DNA from: Ascaphus truei
Taxonomy: Eukaryota; Chordata; Amphibia; Anura; Ascaphidae
Assembly: GCA_036426205.1 (NCBI GenBank)
Contig: CM071568.1
Location: 305,679,682 to 305,743,681 of the forward strand
Direction of reading: 5' to 3'
DNA length: 64,000 nt
In this document: piece by piece, positions 1 to 10,823 of the stretch
How the letters are laid out: each line of letters opens with the position of its first letter
Numbering within the stretch: the stretch's first letter is position 1
Translations under genes and position numbers: made by a program
Notes under the pieces: model-generated
Databases searched by the model: none
What the model was told of the DNA's origin: nothing
What the model saw: only the letters and a program-made list of their open reading frames with translations

Positions 1-640
1 CTCCCACAATCCTTTGCTGCAGTGGAAGCAATTTATGCTGCCCGAAGATGGGAAACAACAGGGTAGCATACATGTCTAACACATGCTAATGAGCAAACAT
101 TACTATGTAGTGTTGCAGTACAGACATACAGTATATGTAATAGTAATTTATATTTATTTATTTGACTCCTAGAAACATGACATTACTGCCTCTTAAAATC
201 ATGCATCAAAGATATTGCAACGGCCAACAAACATCACTTGCACTAACACATTTGCATTTGGTTATTAAAAGGTCCTTTTTTGCTTTATGTCATATACAGA
301 GAGCATAATGAGGCACACGTTGCATATGTTATGTAATTGTGTTCATATGTAGCTCACTTCATAATAGTATTTAGATCATCTAACATTGTGTTAAACCAGC
401 TGCAATTAATATGTCATCACAGCATACACGTGAACACAGGGGGTGGGGTTGTGCACACAGCCATGTAATACGGTCTACTTTGTAGAGACCACTTACAGCT
501 GCTTGAATTAATTGAAAGGTCACGGTGATGTAACCTTTTGGGGGAGGGACTACAGTTCTTTAAACCTGACAATCTAAACAGAAGTTAATCACAGTCATTT
601 GAAATGGTAACTCTATGTACAAATTCACCCACCAAAGCAT
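1..640. other. No recognisable gene
   Basis: AT-rich non-coding sequence. I see no convincing open frame, repeat array or known element signature. Confidence 0.5.
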
Positions 641-649
641 TATGTATCT

Positions 650-1760
650 GTAAGGAATCCGCTCCGCGGTTTACGGTTTGCCTTGCCTTGCAGACCTGTG
701 CGGTCCGGAGCACTTCTCCTGATGTTTGCTGCAGCCTGGATTCACTCACCAAAGCAATACACACTCCCTCTGGTATCTACTGCAGCTGTGCAGCCTATCA
801 CTGCAACCTAGCCTTGTATTCACTCATTGGAGCAGTACCTTCACACCCCCTCCGGGGATTGGCCCGCTGGCCTTTAAGTACTGCTTTCCCACAATGCTCC
901 CCGCCCAGCATAGTCCTTTCCGGATGTCACCTGTTCTGCCACAAGCTCTCGCTTGTTCTCCTGTGCTGAAGCGGAGGTTTCCCCTGCGTCCTTCAGCTTC
1001 CTTTCTCCTGTGCTGAAGCGGAGGTTTCCCCTGCATCCTTCAGCTTCCTGTTCTCCTGTGCTGAAGTGGAGGTTTCCCCTGCGTCCTTCAGCTTCCTGTT
1101 CTCCTGTGCTGAAGCGGAGGTTTACCCTGCGTCTTCAGCCTCCTGGTTTCTTGCACTGAAGCGGAGGTTTCCCCTGCGTTTTCAGCATCCTGGTTTCCTG
1201 CACTGAAGCGGAGGTTTCCCTGTGTATCTTCAGCTTCCTGGTTCCTGGGGCCTACTACTCTTTCCCTAATGTAGAGAGGCCGTGTCCTGGTTCCTGCGCT
1301 GAAACGGAGGATTCCCCAGCCCGCTCAGGACTCTTGCACTGTGCACTGGTTTACCCGTGCAGCTAGGCGGTGTGCTACTCTGGTCTGCCTACCACCTCCT
1401 GAGATCAGTACCATGGACCATGGTCGCCGCACGTGCAGAGGCCACCCCCGCGCTCCTAAGCTGAAGCGGGGCTTTCCTGAATACCTGTTGCCGAACTCCT
1501 GCTTGAACAATGTTTATCCTGATGTCTCCTGTCCTGACCCTGGCTTGTACAACGACGATGCTGTCTTCTCCTATCCTGATCCTGCTACGTATGACTATGA
1601 ACTGCGCAATCCGGATCAGCCTGCGCGGTCTAAGGTCGGTGCTTTTACAACCCTACCTCAGCCACGCGGTCCGACCCTGGTTTGTGGCGAGCAGAACCCT
1701 GACAGTATCAAAACGTACGTTACACATTCGTTCACTCAGATCTATTGTTCAACTTATATC
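650..1760 (+). repeat. Candidate LTR-like interspersed repeat
   Basis: The stretch begins with tgtaaggaatccgctccgcg, which resembles the TG-starting ends of amphibian Ty3/gypsy-type LTRs. It is GC-richer than its flanks and carries a tandem array inside. I could not find a matching second LTR, primer-binding site or pol-like reading frame. The open frames here (for example 1341-1784) have no recognisable domain. The LTR assignment is an inference and the borders are approximate. Confidence 0.35.
952..1245. repeat. Minisatellite, ~50-57 bp unit, about 6 copies
   Basis: Repeated units each contain gctgaagcggaggtttcccc followed by a tgcgtccttcagc-like segment. They drift from 'gttctcctgtgctgaag' to 'gtttcctgcactgaag' along the array. 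Related single units recur near 1295 and 1460, so the array probably grew inside a longer repeat. The open frames crossing it are by-products of the repetition. Confidence 0.8.
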
Positions 1761-2516
1761 AACACCAAATTATCACACCAGTAGCATCTGTGAGCGACAC
1801 ACTGCAAGTGTTGTGTTGTTGAGTGGCAGCCACATTCAGCCCTGCAACAGCTTCTATTACTGTAGCACACATATCCAGTAATAAAATCAAAAACTTTTCC
1901 AATATTACCTACTTAATGATAAGCATTGTCAACGTTGATCTCATGATAGTGATGTACATTGTGATTGTGATATTACTACACAACATATGCAGTGTATGTC
2001 CAATATTAATAATATTGTTAAAACGCATTACTGCATAAACATTGTATGTTGTATGTTAGTGAACTAAAAAGTCCAAAGTACACTGGCATGTACATTGTTA
2101 TTAAAACGAATAATGTTCAGTTTGCCACTCACATCTTTTCATTTCATGAAGTGATGCTGTTAGTTAGCCATACACCCCCCCCCAATTCCTCACACACATA
2201 GGAAGACAAGACTAAGGCCTAACTGACCAGAAACCCCACCTACCAGGCCTCCCCGGAGTAAGTAATCTCGGATGAAACCATAGAGTCTAAAGGGTCTCCA
2301 CCCAGCCCGCCTTCACTGGAGACCGTTTCTGGACCCGCCCCCAAGGGTCTTAAACCCCACTAACCGGTCCATTACTAAAGACCGGTTCAACACCTTTTAG
2401 ACCCCATTAGGGTCGACTTTCCTTTCTTTTTCTAGCCGCTGTCACTGTCCCAGCGGCCCCTTACCCAACTCTCCCCCTCCTGCCCATTTTGGCTGTTTAT
2501 CTCCAGCACTAGTCCA
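1761..2516. other. Non-coding spacer before the L1
   Basis: AT-rich to 2,150, then a short C-run (2168-2177) and CT-rich sequence. The part after ~2,200 may be degraded upstream LINE sequence, but no frame I can read supports that. Confidence 0.35.
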
Positions 2517-5500
2517 AGGAAAAAATTCAAGGACATTGTTGGGGACTTTTCTCTGGTGGACATTTGGAGAACACAACATCAGGGGCAAAGGGATTATACC
2601 TTTTACTCGGCTCCTCACCAGTCTTATTCCCGTATTGACTACTTTCTTGCTACCAAGAACATCCTAGAGGCCACCACAGACTCAGACATCGGCCCAATTA
2701 CGTGGTCAGATCATGCCCCTATCACCATGACCCTCTCCATTCCATTTGGGAAAATTACCTCGTATAGCTGGAAACTTAACGATTCCCTACTCAACCACTC
2801 CGGGACAGTGTTGGAACTCAAAAAGTCCCTCAGGGAATACTTTAGAATAAACAAAGGCTCTGTGTCATCTCCAGCAAGCCTGTGGGAAGCCCATAAGGCG
2901 ACAATCCTAGGTAACCTTATCTCGATTGCCTCCAACCGGAAAAAAACTAAACTCAAATTAACCAAAGAGCTTACAGACAAAATAATCAATTTAGAGCAGC
3001 AGCATAAAAATAACCCCTCCCGGAGAATTTACAAACAGTTGACAACTGCTCAAAACGATTTAAGAATAATACAATTGGAAAATGTAGAAAAAGCTCTTAA
3101 ATGGACGGGTCAGAGGTACTATGATAAAGGGAACAAGGCCGAAAGACTTCTTGTTAGTAAGTTATGAGGAATACAGAAAAGGTCACAAATAACGGCGATC
3201 AGGAATAACTCTGATGCACTCCAATACAACGAAAAAAAAATAGCAGAGGAATTCACCAAATTCTACACCAAATTATATAACTTAAGGACCCACTCTGCTA
3301 ATTCTAGTATAACGAACTCGGCATTAGCCGCTGATTACTTATCCGATTGCAATCTTCCATCACTAACAGAGGAAGAAAATATCTTCCTAAACGCAAAAAT
3401 TACGCTAGACGAATTAGAAGTCGCCGTTAGGGCCTCAAAAACCTCCAAGGCGCTGGGCCCTGATGGTTTCACAAATGCCTACTACAAGAAATTTTTCCCC
3501 ATCTTGTCCAAACACCTATTAAGCTTGTTCAACTCATTCCTAGAAGGGAGTCCTATCCCATCCACAATGTCGTCCGCAAATCTGGCTATAATACTTAAAG
3601 AAGGGAAGGACCCCACCCAATGTGGCAGTTACAGACCAATCTCACTGTTGAACAACGACCTTAAACTATATAGTAAAATTTTGGCGAACAGACTTAACCC
3701 TATCCTCCCGAGACTAATACACAAGGACCAGGTCGGTTTGTCCTGGGCCGACAGGCCTCAGACAATACCCGTAAAATAATTAACTTAGTAGACCATGCCC
3801 ACCTTTCAGGCTCAAAGGCGATGCTATTAAGCCTAGATGCAGAGAAGGCATTTGACAGAATTGACTGGCTATTTCTAGACCAAACACTGATAAAATTTGG
3901 TTTCACAGACTCGTTCTTAAAGGGTGTTCAAGCACTTTATCAGAACCCTTCTGCCTCAGTACGACTCTCGGGTGGAGGCTTTGAACGATTCCAAATCAAA
4001 AATGGCATCCGACAAGGATGCCCCCTATCCCCCCTCCTCTTCGCCCTCACGATTGAACCACTGGCGTCTAAAATAAGACAAAACCCGAACATCCAGGGTA
4101 TCCCTATTGATAAAGCGCAATACAAAATTTCCCTATTCGCTGATGATATCATTCTTACTTTGACTAAACCCCTAACTTCCCTCTCTAACCTTCAGAAGGA
4201 ACTAACGGAGTTTGGTAAAGTATCAGGTTACAAAATAAACAGCGACAAATCAGAGGCTCTAAATCTTAGTCTCCCAGATCCCGAGTCAAACTCCTCAAAA
4301 CAAACTTTAACTACAGATGGTGCCCTTCATACATTAAATATCTGGGAATTAATGTGTCAAGGCATTACCGGGATTTATACCGGGATAACTACCTGAAGTT
4401 ATGGGACAAGATCAAAAAAGATCTAGATCAGTGGGAAGGTTACCAGATATCGTGGTTCGGTAGAATGATACCTACCAAGATGAATATACTCCCAAGAATG
4501 TTATACCTTTTCCAAACACTCCCGACCCACATTCCGGGCACTGATCTAAAACATATTCAGAACAGATTGTTTCACTTCATTTGGCAGGGCAAGAGACCCA
4601 GAGTCGCCAGATCGGTCCTGTTGGCAGCAAGATCTAGGGGAGGACTGGGAGTTCCTGATCTACATAGATATTACTTAGCTGCACAGCTCAAGCAGGTAGT
4701 AATGTGGAACTCGGACCCGACCCGTTGTAGTTGGGTAAAGATAGAGACTCGATGTGCCAAAATGCCTTCTCTGCAAGCCTGTCTCTGGAGCCTGGACAGA
4801 GGAGAGGGGCATACACACAATCTTAAACTACAGGCCTCACGTTTCACGTGGGACGTATGGATAAGATGCAAATACAAATATGGCCTTACCACCAAAAGTT
4901 CCCAATTGACCCCTATTTTTAACAATCCAAAGTTTCCCCCGGGATGTGGATCTAAACTGTTCGACCAATTCAACACACGGGGTATAGAGGCGATTGAGGA
5001 CCTACTGAGCCTAGGGAGGCTTCTGAGCTACCAAGAATTGAGGACCAAATATAAAATTAGAGAATTGGACACGTTTAAATACCTCCAAATCAGAAACTTT
5101 ATTAGGACAACATGCCCTCTCCCAGAATACCCCACTCTCACGACGTTTGAACAACTTTGCGAGACAAAAACCCACCAGAAAGGTCTAATCTCAGACATAT
5201 ATGGTGCTCTAGAGCACTCCTCGACCCCCAAAGAGCATGACTATATGCTCAAATGGGCAGCAGACCTGAATATAAATATAGACAGAGAGACTTGGGAAGA
5301 AATCTGGCAGGCAGCCTCAGAAACTTCCCTATGCACTACAATAAAGGAAAACATTTATAAAATTATGTTTGGCTGGTATCTTACCCCAGCACGATTAAAC
5401 CAGATCTACCCTCTGGCATCAGACCTATGTTGGAGAGGCTGTGGTCATAGAGGGGACATGGTCCACATCTGGTGGACCTGTCCAGAAATTGTGAAGTACT

Positions 5501-5853
5501 GGGCCACGGTCCAAATTTTGATAAAAGAGGTCACCGACCTGGAAATACCTATCGAACCACTGACCTATCTGCTGGCCGCACCGATGACCGACATAGTCCG
5601 GCCAACCAGGAAATTAATATCCTTCATTCTGACCATGGCAAGATGCTGTATTGCGGCCTCTTGGAGGAAAACAACCACGCCGGCACTGGGAACGATCAAA
5701 AAAAGAGTCAGCGAGGTGATGATCATGGAAAGGCTTACCGCCATCGTGAGACAAAAACTCCCCACCCATGAGGACATCTGGGAACCGTGGATCTCCTGCA
5801 ATAGGGTCAGACAACCAGCTCCAACGAGACAGAGGTCTACCCCCTCCCCATAA
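2517..5853 (+). pseudogene. L1 ORF2 (endonuclease-reverse transcriptase), broken
   Basis: ORF2 of an L1 LINE makes the APE-type endonuclease and reverse transcriptase for target-primed reverse transcription. Here the frame enters in the C-terminal half of the endonuclease (SRIDYF at ~2625, WSDHAP at ~2703). It continues through a linker to the RT fingers (GPDGF ~3460, YRPISLLN ~3633), the palm motif LDAEKAFDRI (~3832), RQGCPLSPLLFA (~4011) and the catalytic FADD (~4137). The C-terminal zinc-knuckle-like segment (CWRGCGHRGDMVHIWWTC) sits near 5,430. Lesions seen: a stop at 3165-3167, a frameshift near 3,738 and another near 4,330. The last 499 codons (4354-5853) are uninterrupted. It cannot give a full-length enzyme. 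Confidence 0.93.
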
Positions 5854-6115
5854 GAGAACAAAATCTACCTGTGAGACTACATCCCCAACAGCCAGATGGG
5901 AAACCCACCCCCCCTACCCCTCCCCCCTCCTCTCCCCACCCTCCACCCCCCCCCCCCTGCCTTCCCTCTTGGAAGGCACTCCCCCCTCTTTAGTGTCAAC
6001 TGAGGTTGTCAATCTGTTTCCCCCCCAAAAAATATGTCGATTTAAAAATGTTAGGCTATATCGCTTGTTGTACCTGCATTCATATCTAACTGCCTAATAA
6101 AATAATTTGGAAAAA
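2517..6115 (+). mobile_element. L1-type LINE, 5'-truncated
   Basis: A non-LTR retrotransposon of the L1 group, cut off inside the endonuclease domain and running through reverse transcriptase to a 3' tail. After the ORF2 stop (5853) there is a C-rich 3' UTR and then an A/TA-rich tail with aataaaataa near 6,097. Sequence style (DIWR, SRIDYF, SDHAP, FADD motifs) fits the many L1 lineages of frogs. No ORF1 is present. Dead on arrival is the likely state, with additional later lesions in ORF2. Confidence 0.9.
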
Positions 6116-6540
6116 ATATATATATATATATCCTGTATACAGTATACTGTAAGTACATACTGTATAATGTAAAATAACCCGTTCTGTGGGTCTGAGCGGG
6201 TTGAAATTTACATGGTCCCCATGCGGGAGGACCCTTGCCATAGTGGCAAAATATCAGCCTTCCAAGACCCCCGGAACTGGAGATACAAAAAGACAGTTTA
6301 AAAGCACATTAGCAAAGTGGCTTTTTTTCTGCCATGCAAGTCAATGGCAGAAACCTGAAATTTAACATCACCCTGACTCCGTTCTGTTGCCACGAGAGGG
6401 TCGCAATTTGCCATGCAATCCTGCCGCAACTAGGACTACATGGTGACCGAATATGGGCCCTCTAGCTCGAACCGAACCGGAGTTGTGGGTTCCAGGTTTC
6501 TGCTCATTCTGACTTAGCCGGTTCAAAGCTTTCTCCGCCA
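6116..6540. repeat. Interspersed repeat flanking transposon copy A
   Basis: (TA)n at 6116-6131, then sequence with inverted motifs around 'gccatgcaagtcaatggcag' and 'gccattgcgctcaatgg'. No coding signal. It differs from the sequence just outside the other end of copy A (retroviral env after 12,969), so the two sides do not form one continuous pre-insertion site. Confidence 0.4.
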
Positions 6541-6960
6541 TTGCGCTCAATGGTAGGACCCTCCTCGCCGGCGTGACCCTTTCTCGCCGCCATTACTGCT
6601 GGGACCCTGTTGGGGTCAAGTGAGGGGGTTCCTAACATCTAGGGGCCAAATAAATTTTATTTCTAGGTGCCCTAAAACAAAAGTTCCCACGCCAATTGAC
6701 CTAGTTCCCACGCCAATTGCCGTAGTTCCTACGCCAATTGCGCGACCAGGCAGTAAAAAAACAGTGCAGCAAGCCGCTACAGTACAGGTCTTTTATTGGT
6801 GGAGTCAGTACAAAAACATTTATTTACAATATTGAAACATTTATAAAGTGCACAGCAATTCAAAACATCAACACACACAATAATACATTCTGCAGCCTTT
6901 ATTACATTCTTCTGCCACAAAACATTTTTGGTGCATGGGGCACAGGGAGTTAAAGAGACT
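6541..6960 (+). repeat. Left inverted terminal arm of copy A
   Basis: Reverse complement of 12541-12969 over most of its length. It includes the block beginning ttgcgctcaatggtaggacc, the triplicated 21-bp motif, and the inner block ttttattggtggagtcagta. The left arm carries ~40 bp (around 6,870-6,915) that the right arm lacks. Inner arm sequence, but not the outermost ~200 bp, is also found at 33,580-33,690, 29,755-29,850 and 39,990-40,169. Confidence 0.85.
6683..6745 (+). repeat. Three 21-bp direct repeats in the left arm
   Basis: Exact 21-bp period: units start at 6683, 6704 and 6725. Each contains gttcc(c/t)acgccaattg followed by a variable 4-5 nt. Such subterminal iterons are typical transposase-binding sites in long-TIR Tc1/mariner elements; that role is inferred. 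Confidence 0.85.
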
Positions 6961-7079
6961 TGCTTTTTATGTACTATATTTGGGGGTTGTCTTTGGGGGT
7001 TTATTCATCCAATTATTATGATTAACTGCCTTTTGAAATGACACTGCTGTTAACTATGTCAGCCACACACCTCCAGAGT

Positions 7080-8110
7080 TTTTAATCCCTCCCTAGCCAA
7101 GCATATTGGCATTGTGTTCTTAATCCGCCCATAGCCGAGCTACAAACACTCAGCACGCCTGCTTCTAATCACACCATCCCCCTCCCCCAAGCCTTAGAGG
7201 CCTGTTGTTTGAACGGTAATGCTTTGAAAAGTCCCCTCTCGAATTTGAAATGTAAATCTGATGTGCAAAGCACTGTGAGAATTGAGAGTACACTGAGACA
7301 GTATTTCATCAGGGTGTGAAAATATTTGTCAGTCACTACTGTATGGTTTACAGTCACATGTTTTTAATACAATACAGTACATTCGTTCATATCTTTAAAA
7401 TAAAAATATATAAATCCTGGTATAAATCCTGGTAAAATATTTTATAAATAAATAAATAAAATAATTCATTGGAGCACTGTAGGGGTGGCTGTAAATGATT
7501 ATGATTCGCAGGAAAGTGAATAAATATTTATTTTATTTTAAAAATAATCAGGAATAATACATACAGTAATGCAGTCTTTATTACGTTATTTTGGCAGCTT
7601 GAAATTGGATAACCATTTGGAAAACCTTTGTGAAACATGGGGAAACATGAGTAATGCACATTTATAAGAATACTGTACTGTACTGTACTGTAATGTACTG
7701 TATAATATACTGTACTGTATATACTGTATAGTAAAATTAATTTTTCTTTAGTCTTTATCTTTTCCTCATTCTGTCTGCAGTACAGTAGTTCATTGAGAGA
7801 GGAGAAGTTTTGTGTACATCATTGCTGCTGTTTATATACTGTACATTTGACTGTACAAGCAGATTTGACTGGAAACAATGCCCCCATCCCCCTAGGCCAC
7901 CGCTTTTCCTGGAACAACAAGAAAACCAAAAATGTGTGCAGTTACTGTACTGTATTATGGCAGAACTACTGTACAGTAGGTGGCTGGTGCAGCTTTCTCT
8001 GGAAAGAAAAAAAATGGGGCAGTTACTGTAGAAGGCAGTTACTGTAGTACTGTCAAACTAGTGTACTGTATACTGTACTTGAACTACTGTATACTCTGAC
8101 TACTGTTAAA
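7080..8110. repeat. Transposase 3' flank, rich in TACTG/CAGTA motifs
   Basis: Non-coding sequence downstream of the transposase. It contains a (TACTG)n-like stretch (7672-7735), repeated 'tactgtac' words and one copy of a ~140-bp unit ('tagccgagctacaaacactcagc...'). That unit is tandemly amplified in the other copies at 38,870-39,130 and 46,120-47,350. No open frame with recognisable content. Confidence 0.55.
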
Positions 8111-9408
8111 TTCTATGTACTGTAACCTGATGGCTGGTGCTGCTCTCTCTGTAAAGAAAAAACTAACTACTCTATACAGTACTCTTACTATCTGGAAAGA
8201 AAAAATCTTTGCCATACTTACCTGTAACATACTGTACTTACAATACTACAGCACAGTACTACTTTCCTGATGCTTGGCCATTACGCGCGATGACAATGGG
8301 CAACATAGTGGCAATATGGTCTATATATTTATTGCAGCGTTCCACGGTGAGTACATCGTTCCAAAAACTCAGTATGCCTTTCAACAACTCATCCTTTTTG
8401 GAGGGTTTCACCACTTTCCGGATATGGTCCTTCAGCTGATGCCAGACCATTTCGATCGGATTGAAGTCTGGCGACCTGTCATTGGAAAGAAAGGACAATT
8501 GGTTTAAGAGCTAAAAACAGTGGGGAACAAAAATGGGACACGGTCTACTGCACTTACTCCGCTGGTGTCTTCACCCAGTTGATGCCGCGCTCAAGGATAT
8601 GCGCCGTTGACGCAGTGTGCTTGGGATCGTTGTCCTGGTAGAAGCGGTGACCATTGGTGAAGTCGCGTGTGATGTATTGCACTATCTCGGGCACAATGTT
8701 GTCTTGGAAGTAAGTTTTATTCATGATTCCTATAGCAAGAAAAGAAAAGTGCTCAAAAAACTGCACAATAGTACAGTACAGTGCATACGGTAAGGCAACA
8801 CTAGTCAAGTACAGTGCATTAGGCGACATTATATTTGAAACATTTTACCTTCAAAGATGACAATGCATTCCGGTCCATGCCTAGAGATGGCACCCCACAC
8901 ATGCAGCTCACAGGGTGTTTTGGCCGCGGCTTCAAAGATAAGCGGCCTTTTTTGTGGAACGCAAATCGTGCAAATCTCTCCAGCGACACAGTAGACTCAT
9001 CAGTGAAGATGCAATCCTGGAAAGTCTCCGCTGTGTAATGACAAGAAATAAAAAAAATTTGCGGCACAGTGCAGTACAGTTTGCGAAACAACACTTTTAC
9101 CTCCTGTACTGTCCAGTACTAACCTCACACGTCCATATTTCCATCCAATGCTGCGTCTCATCTTCTTTATGCTGCTCTCGGATACAGTCATATTGTGCTT
9201 TTCCTGCAGAGTGTATTTGACCCTTAATGCACTCCTCTCATCATTCTCCTCACTTATTTTGTCCACCAGAAGAGTTGTCTCCCTACAATGTAAAGAAATT
9301 ATATTGTTTTATTAATATGCAGCAATATAAAATGTATATACATGTAATGTTGTCATATACAGTACATTAAATACTGTATAAATAGACAAAATATATACAG
9401 TACTGTAT

Positions 9409-9890
9409 ACTGTTGTACTATAAATATAAATATACCAAATAAATATACTGTTTTAATATAAATATAAATATACAGTACATCCTATTCAGTATATACCGTT
9501 GTAAGCTTAATTGAAATATACAAAAAATGTATACTGCTGTACTATAAATATAAATAGACAATATATATATACTGTTGTACTATAAATATAAATATACCAA
9601 ATAAATATACTGTTTTAATATACATATAAATATACAGTACATCCTATTCAGTATATACCGTTGTAAGCTAAATTGAAATATACAAAAAATGTTTACTGCT
9701 GTACTATAAATATAAATAGACAATATATATATATACTGTTGTACTATAAATATAAATATACCAAATAAATATACTGTTTTAATATAAATATAAATATACA
9801 GTACATCCTATTCAGTATATACCGTTGTAAGCTTAATTGAAATATACAAAAAATGTATACTGCTGTACTACTGTAAAAATATAAATAGAC
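9409..9890. repeat. AT-rich tandem repeat, ~163-bp unit, about 3 copies
   Basis: 'actgttgtac' recurs at 9409, 9571 and 9735, each followed by near-identical AT-rich sequence that includes tacagtacatcctattcag. It lies in intron 1 of the transposase. The corresponding intron in copies B and C instead has a ~40-50-bp 'ttacaacagtatatat' repeat. Confidence 0.85.
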
Positions 9891-9968
9891 AAACTACTGT
9901 ACAGTATGTTGTAATATTAATCAACAGAAATAACAACAGTATTACAGTAGATACAGAACTGTACTGTA

Positions 9969-10327
9969 CACTACCGACACGTTTAATCCGAGCACGGCTA
10001 GCACCGCAAGCCGGGGGATGCCCCGGCGTGCTAGCCGCACTCCCTCAGCGTGCCGCGCATCACCGATGCGCGGTCACGCGTCATCGGGTGCCTGCGCCCC
10101 TGCACGCGCGTCCAGGGCTCCCCGAGGGAGCCCTGGTGTCCCGCGATGTGGGGGACGGCGGCAGGGGGTTCCGGGGGACCCGGCGGACCCGGCAGCGGGA
10201 GGGAGAGCGCCCTGATCGGAGGGCGCTCTTCCGCTGCTTCGGCGCGCGCCCGGCACCCTCCGGCGCGCGCCAGGTTACTGCTGCGGCCGAGAACGGGCAA
10301 ATGCTCGAATAAACTCGGCCGCAGCAG
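9969..10327. mobile_element. GC-rich non-autonomous TA element (copy 1 of 3)
   Basis: A 359-bp element flanked by TA (9967-9968 and 10328-10329), starting cactaccgacac and ending cggccgcagcag. It is strikingly GC-rich in an AT-rich intron and is made of consecutive palindromes: around 10,010-10,035, 10,055-10,075, 10,110-10,138, 10,205-10,230, 10,237-10,270, and a terminal stem (10,275-10,327). Its insertion site is visible empty in copy B near 36,340, which confirms the TA duplication. Open frames in it are chance products of high GC. Confidence 0.85.
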
Positions 10328-10573
10328 TAGATGTAAAGTACAGTTTTCTATATTTTTTTTTGTTAAGTTTTATAAATATACTTACGCGTTTGTTACCCTT
10401 GGTGCCTTTTTCCGGTCTCTGTTTTTTCCTTGTGCATGATAGCTCACGGTGGTTAATGGCACAACGAGGTCAGAAGTAGCTAGCCAGCATTGGATAGCAG
10501 CAATTCGTTGTCCGCTCCTGTACATCTCCTTAATTCGCATGCTGAGATCCTTTGAAATCTTTTTAACAGGCAT

Positions 10574-10823
10574 TGCTGCGAGTGGAAAGAAATACAAACA
10601 CAAGAATGTATATTCGATGTTTAGTCGATGTGTATTCTATGTGCAGTCAATCCACAAAATGGATGGTGTATTTATACGGTAATGACTCACACGCCCACTT
10701 TCAACACCTGTACCTGGCCGCCATGCATAAAAGGTCACACACTTTGCATAGGCCACCACTCCAGGATCTTTATCTGAACTTGCCCTTGTCCAGATACTGT
10801 ACTGCATCGTGCCACCTGCTTCA
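10574..10823. promoter_or_regulatory. Divergent promoter region, transposase/BEN gene (copy A)
   Basis: About 250 bp separate the transposase ATG (minus, 10573) from the BEN ATG (plus, 10824). The counterpart in copy B (35,885-36,127) is conserved, including 'accgtataaatacacc'. In copy A, 'atttatacggtaatgac' (10,670-10,686) is its reverse complement: a TATA-like box pointing toward the transposase. A 'ttctactcgcag'-like acceptor before the start in copy B suggests a 5' UTR intron. Confidence 0.5.

Larger units (their letters stand above)
8259..10573 (-). pseudogene. Tc1/mariner-like transposase, five exons (copy A)
   Basis: DDE transposase of the IS630/Tc1/mariner superfamily, split by introns. 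Exons (minus): 10573-10386 (N-terminal helix-turn-helix, starts MPVKKISKDLS), 9282-9124 (second HTH, KKMRRSIGWKYGR), 9030-8849 (FTDES, first catalytic Asp), 8729-8558 ([10 protein letters not shown], second Asp), 8475-8259 (SPDFNPIEMVW, catalytic Glu; stop at 8261-8259). All junctions are GT-AG. Using intact exon lengths from the three copies (188+159+254+172+217) the message is exactly 330 codons, close to the usual ~340 for Tc1 enzymes. Damage here: exon 3 lacks ~70 nt at its start and has a 1-nt loss near 8,908, between KHPV and the WGAIS-equivalent. The other exons are clean. Confidence 0.92.

Noticed and set aside
604..1784. Cys/Ser- and Pro-rich frames as a gag gene
   Set aside because: Overlap a minisatellite and an LTR-like repeat; no capsid or zinc-knuckle motif.
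10018..10439. Gly/Pro/Arg-rich frames over the GC-rich element
   Set aside because: Both strands and all frames stay open because of GC content; the same element has different frames in each copy.
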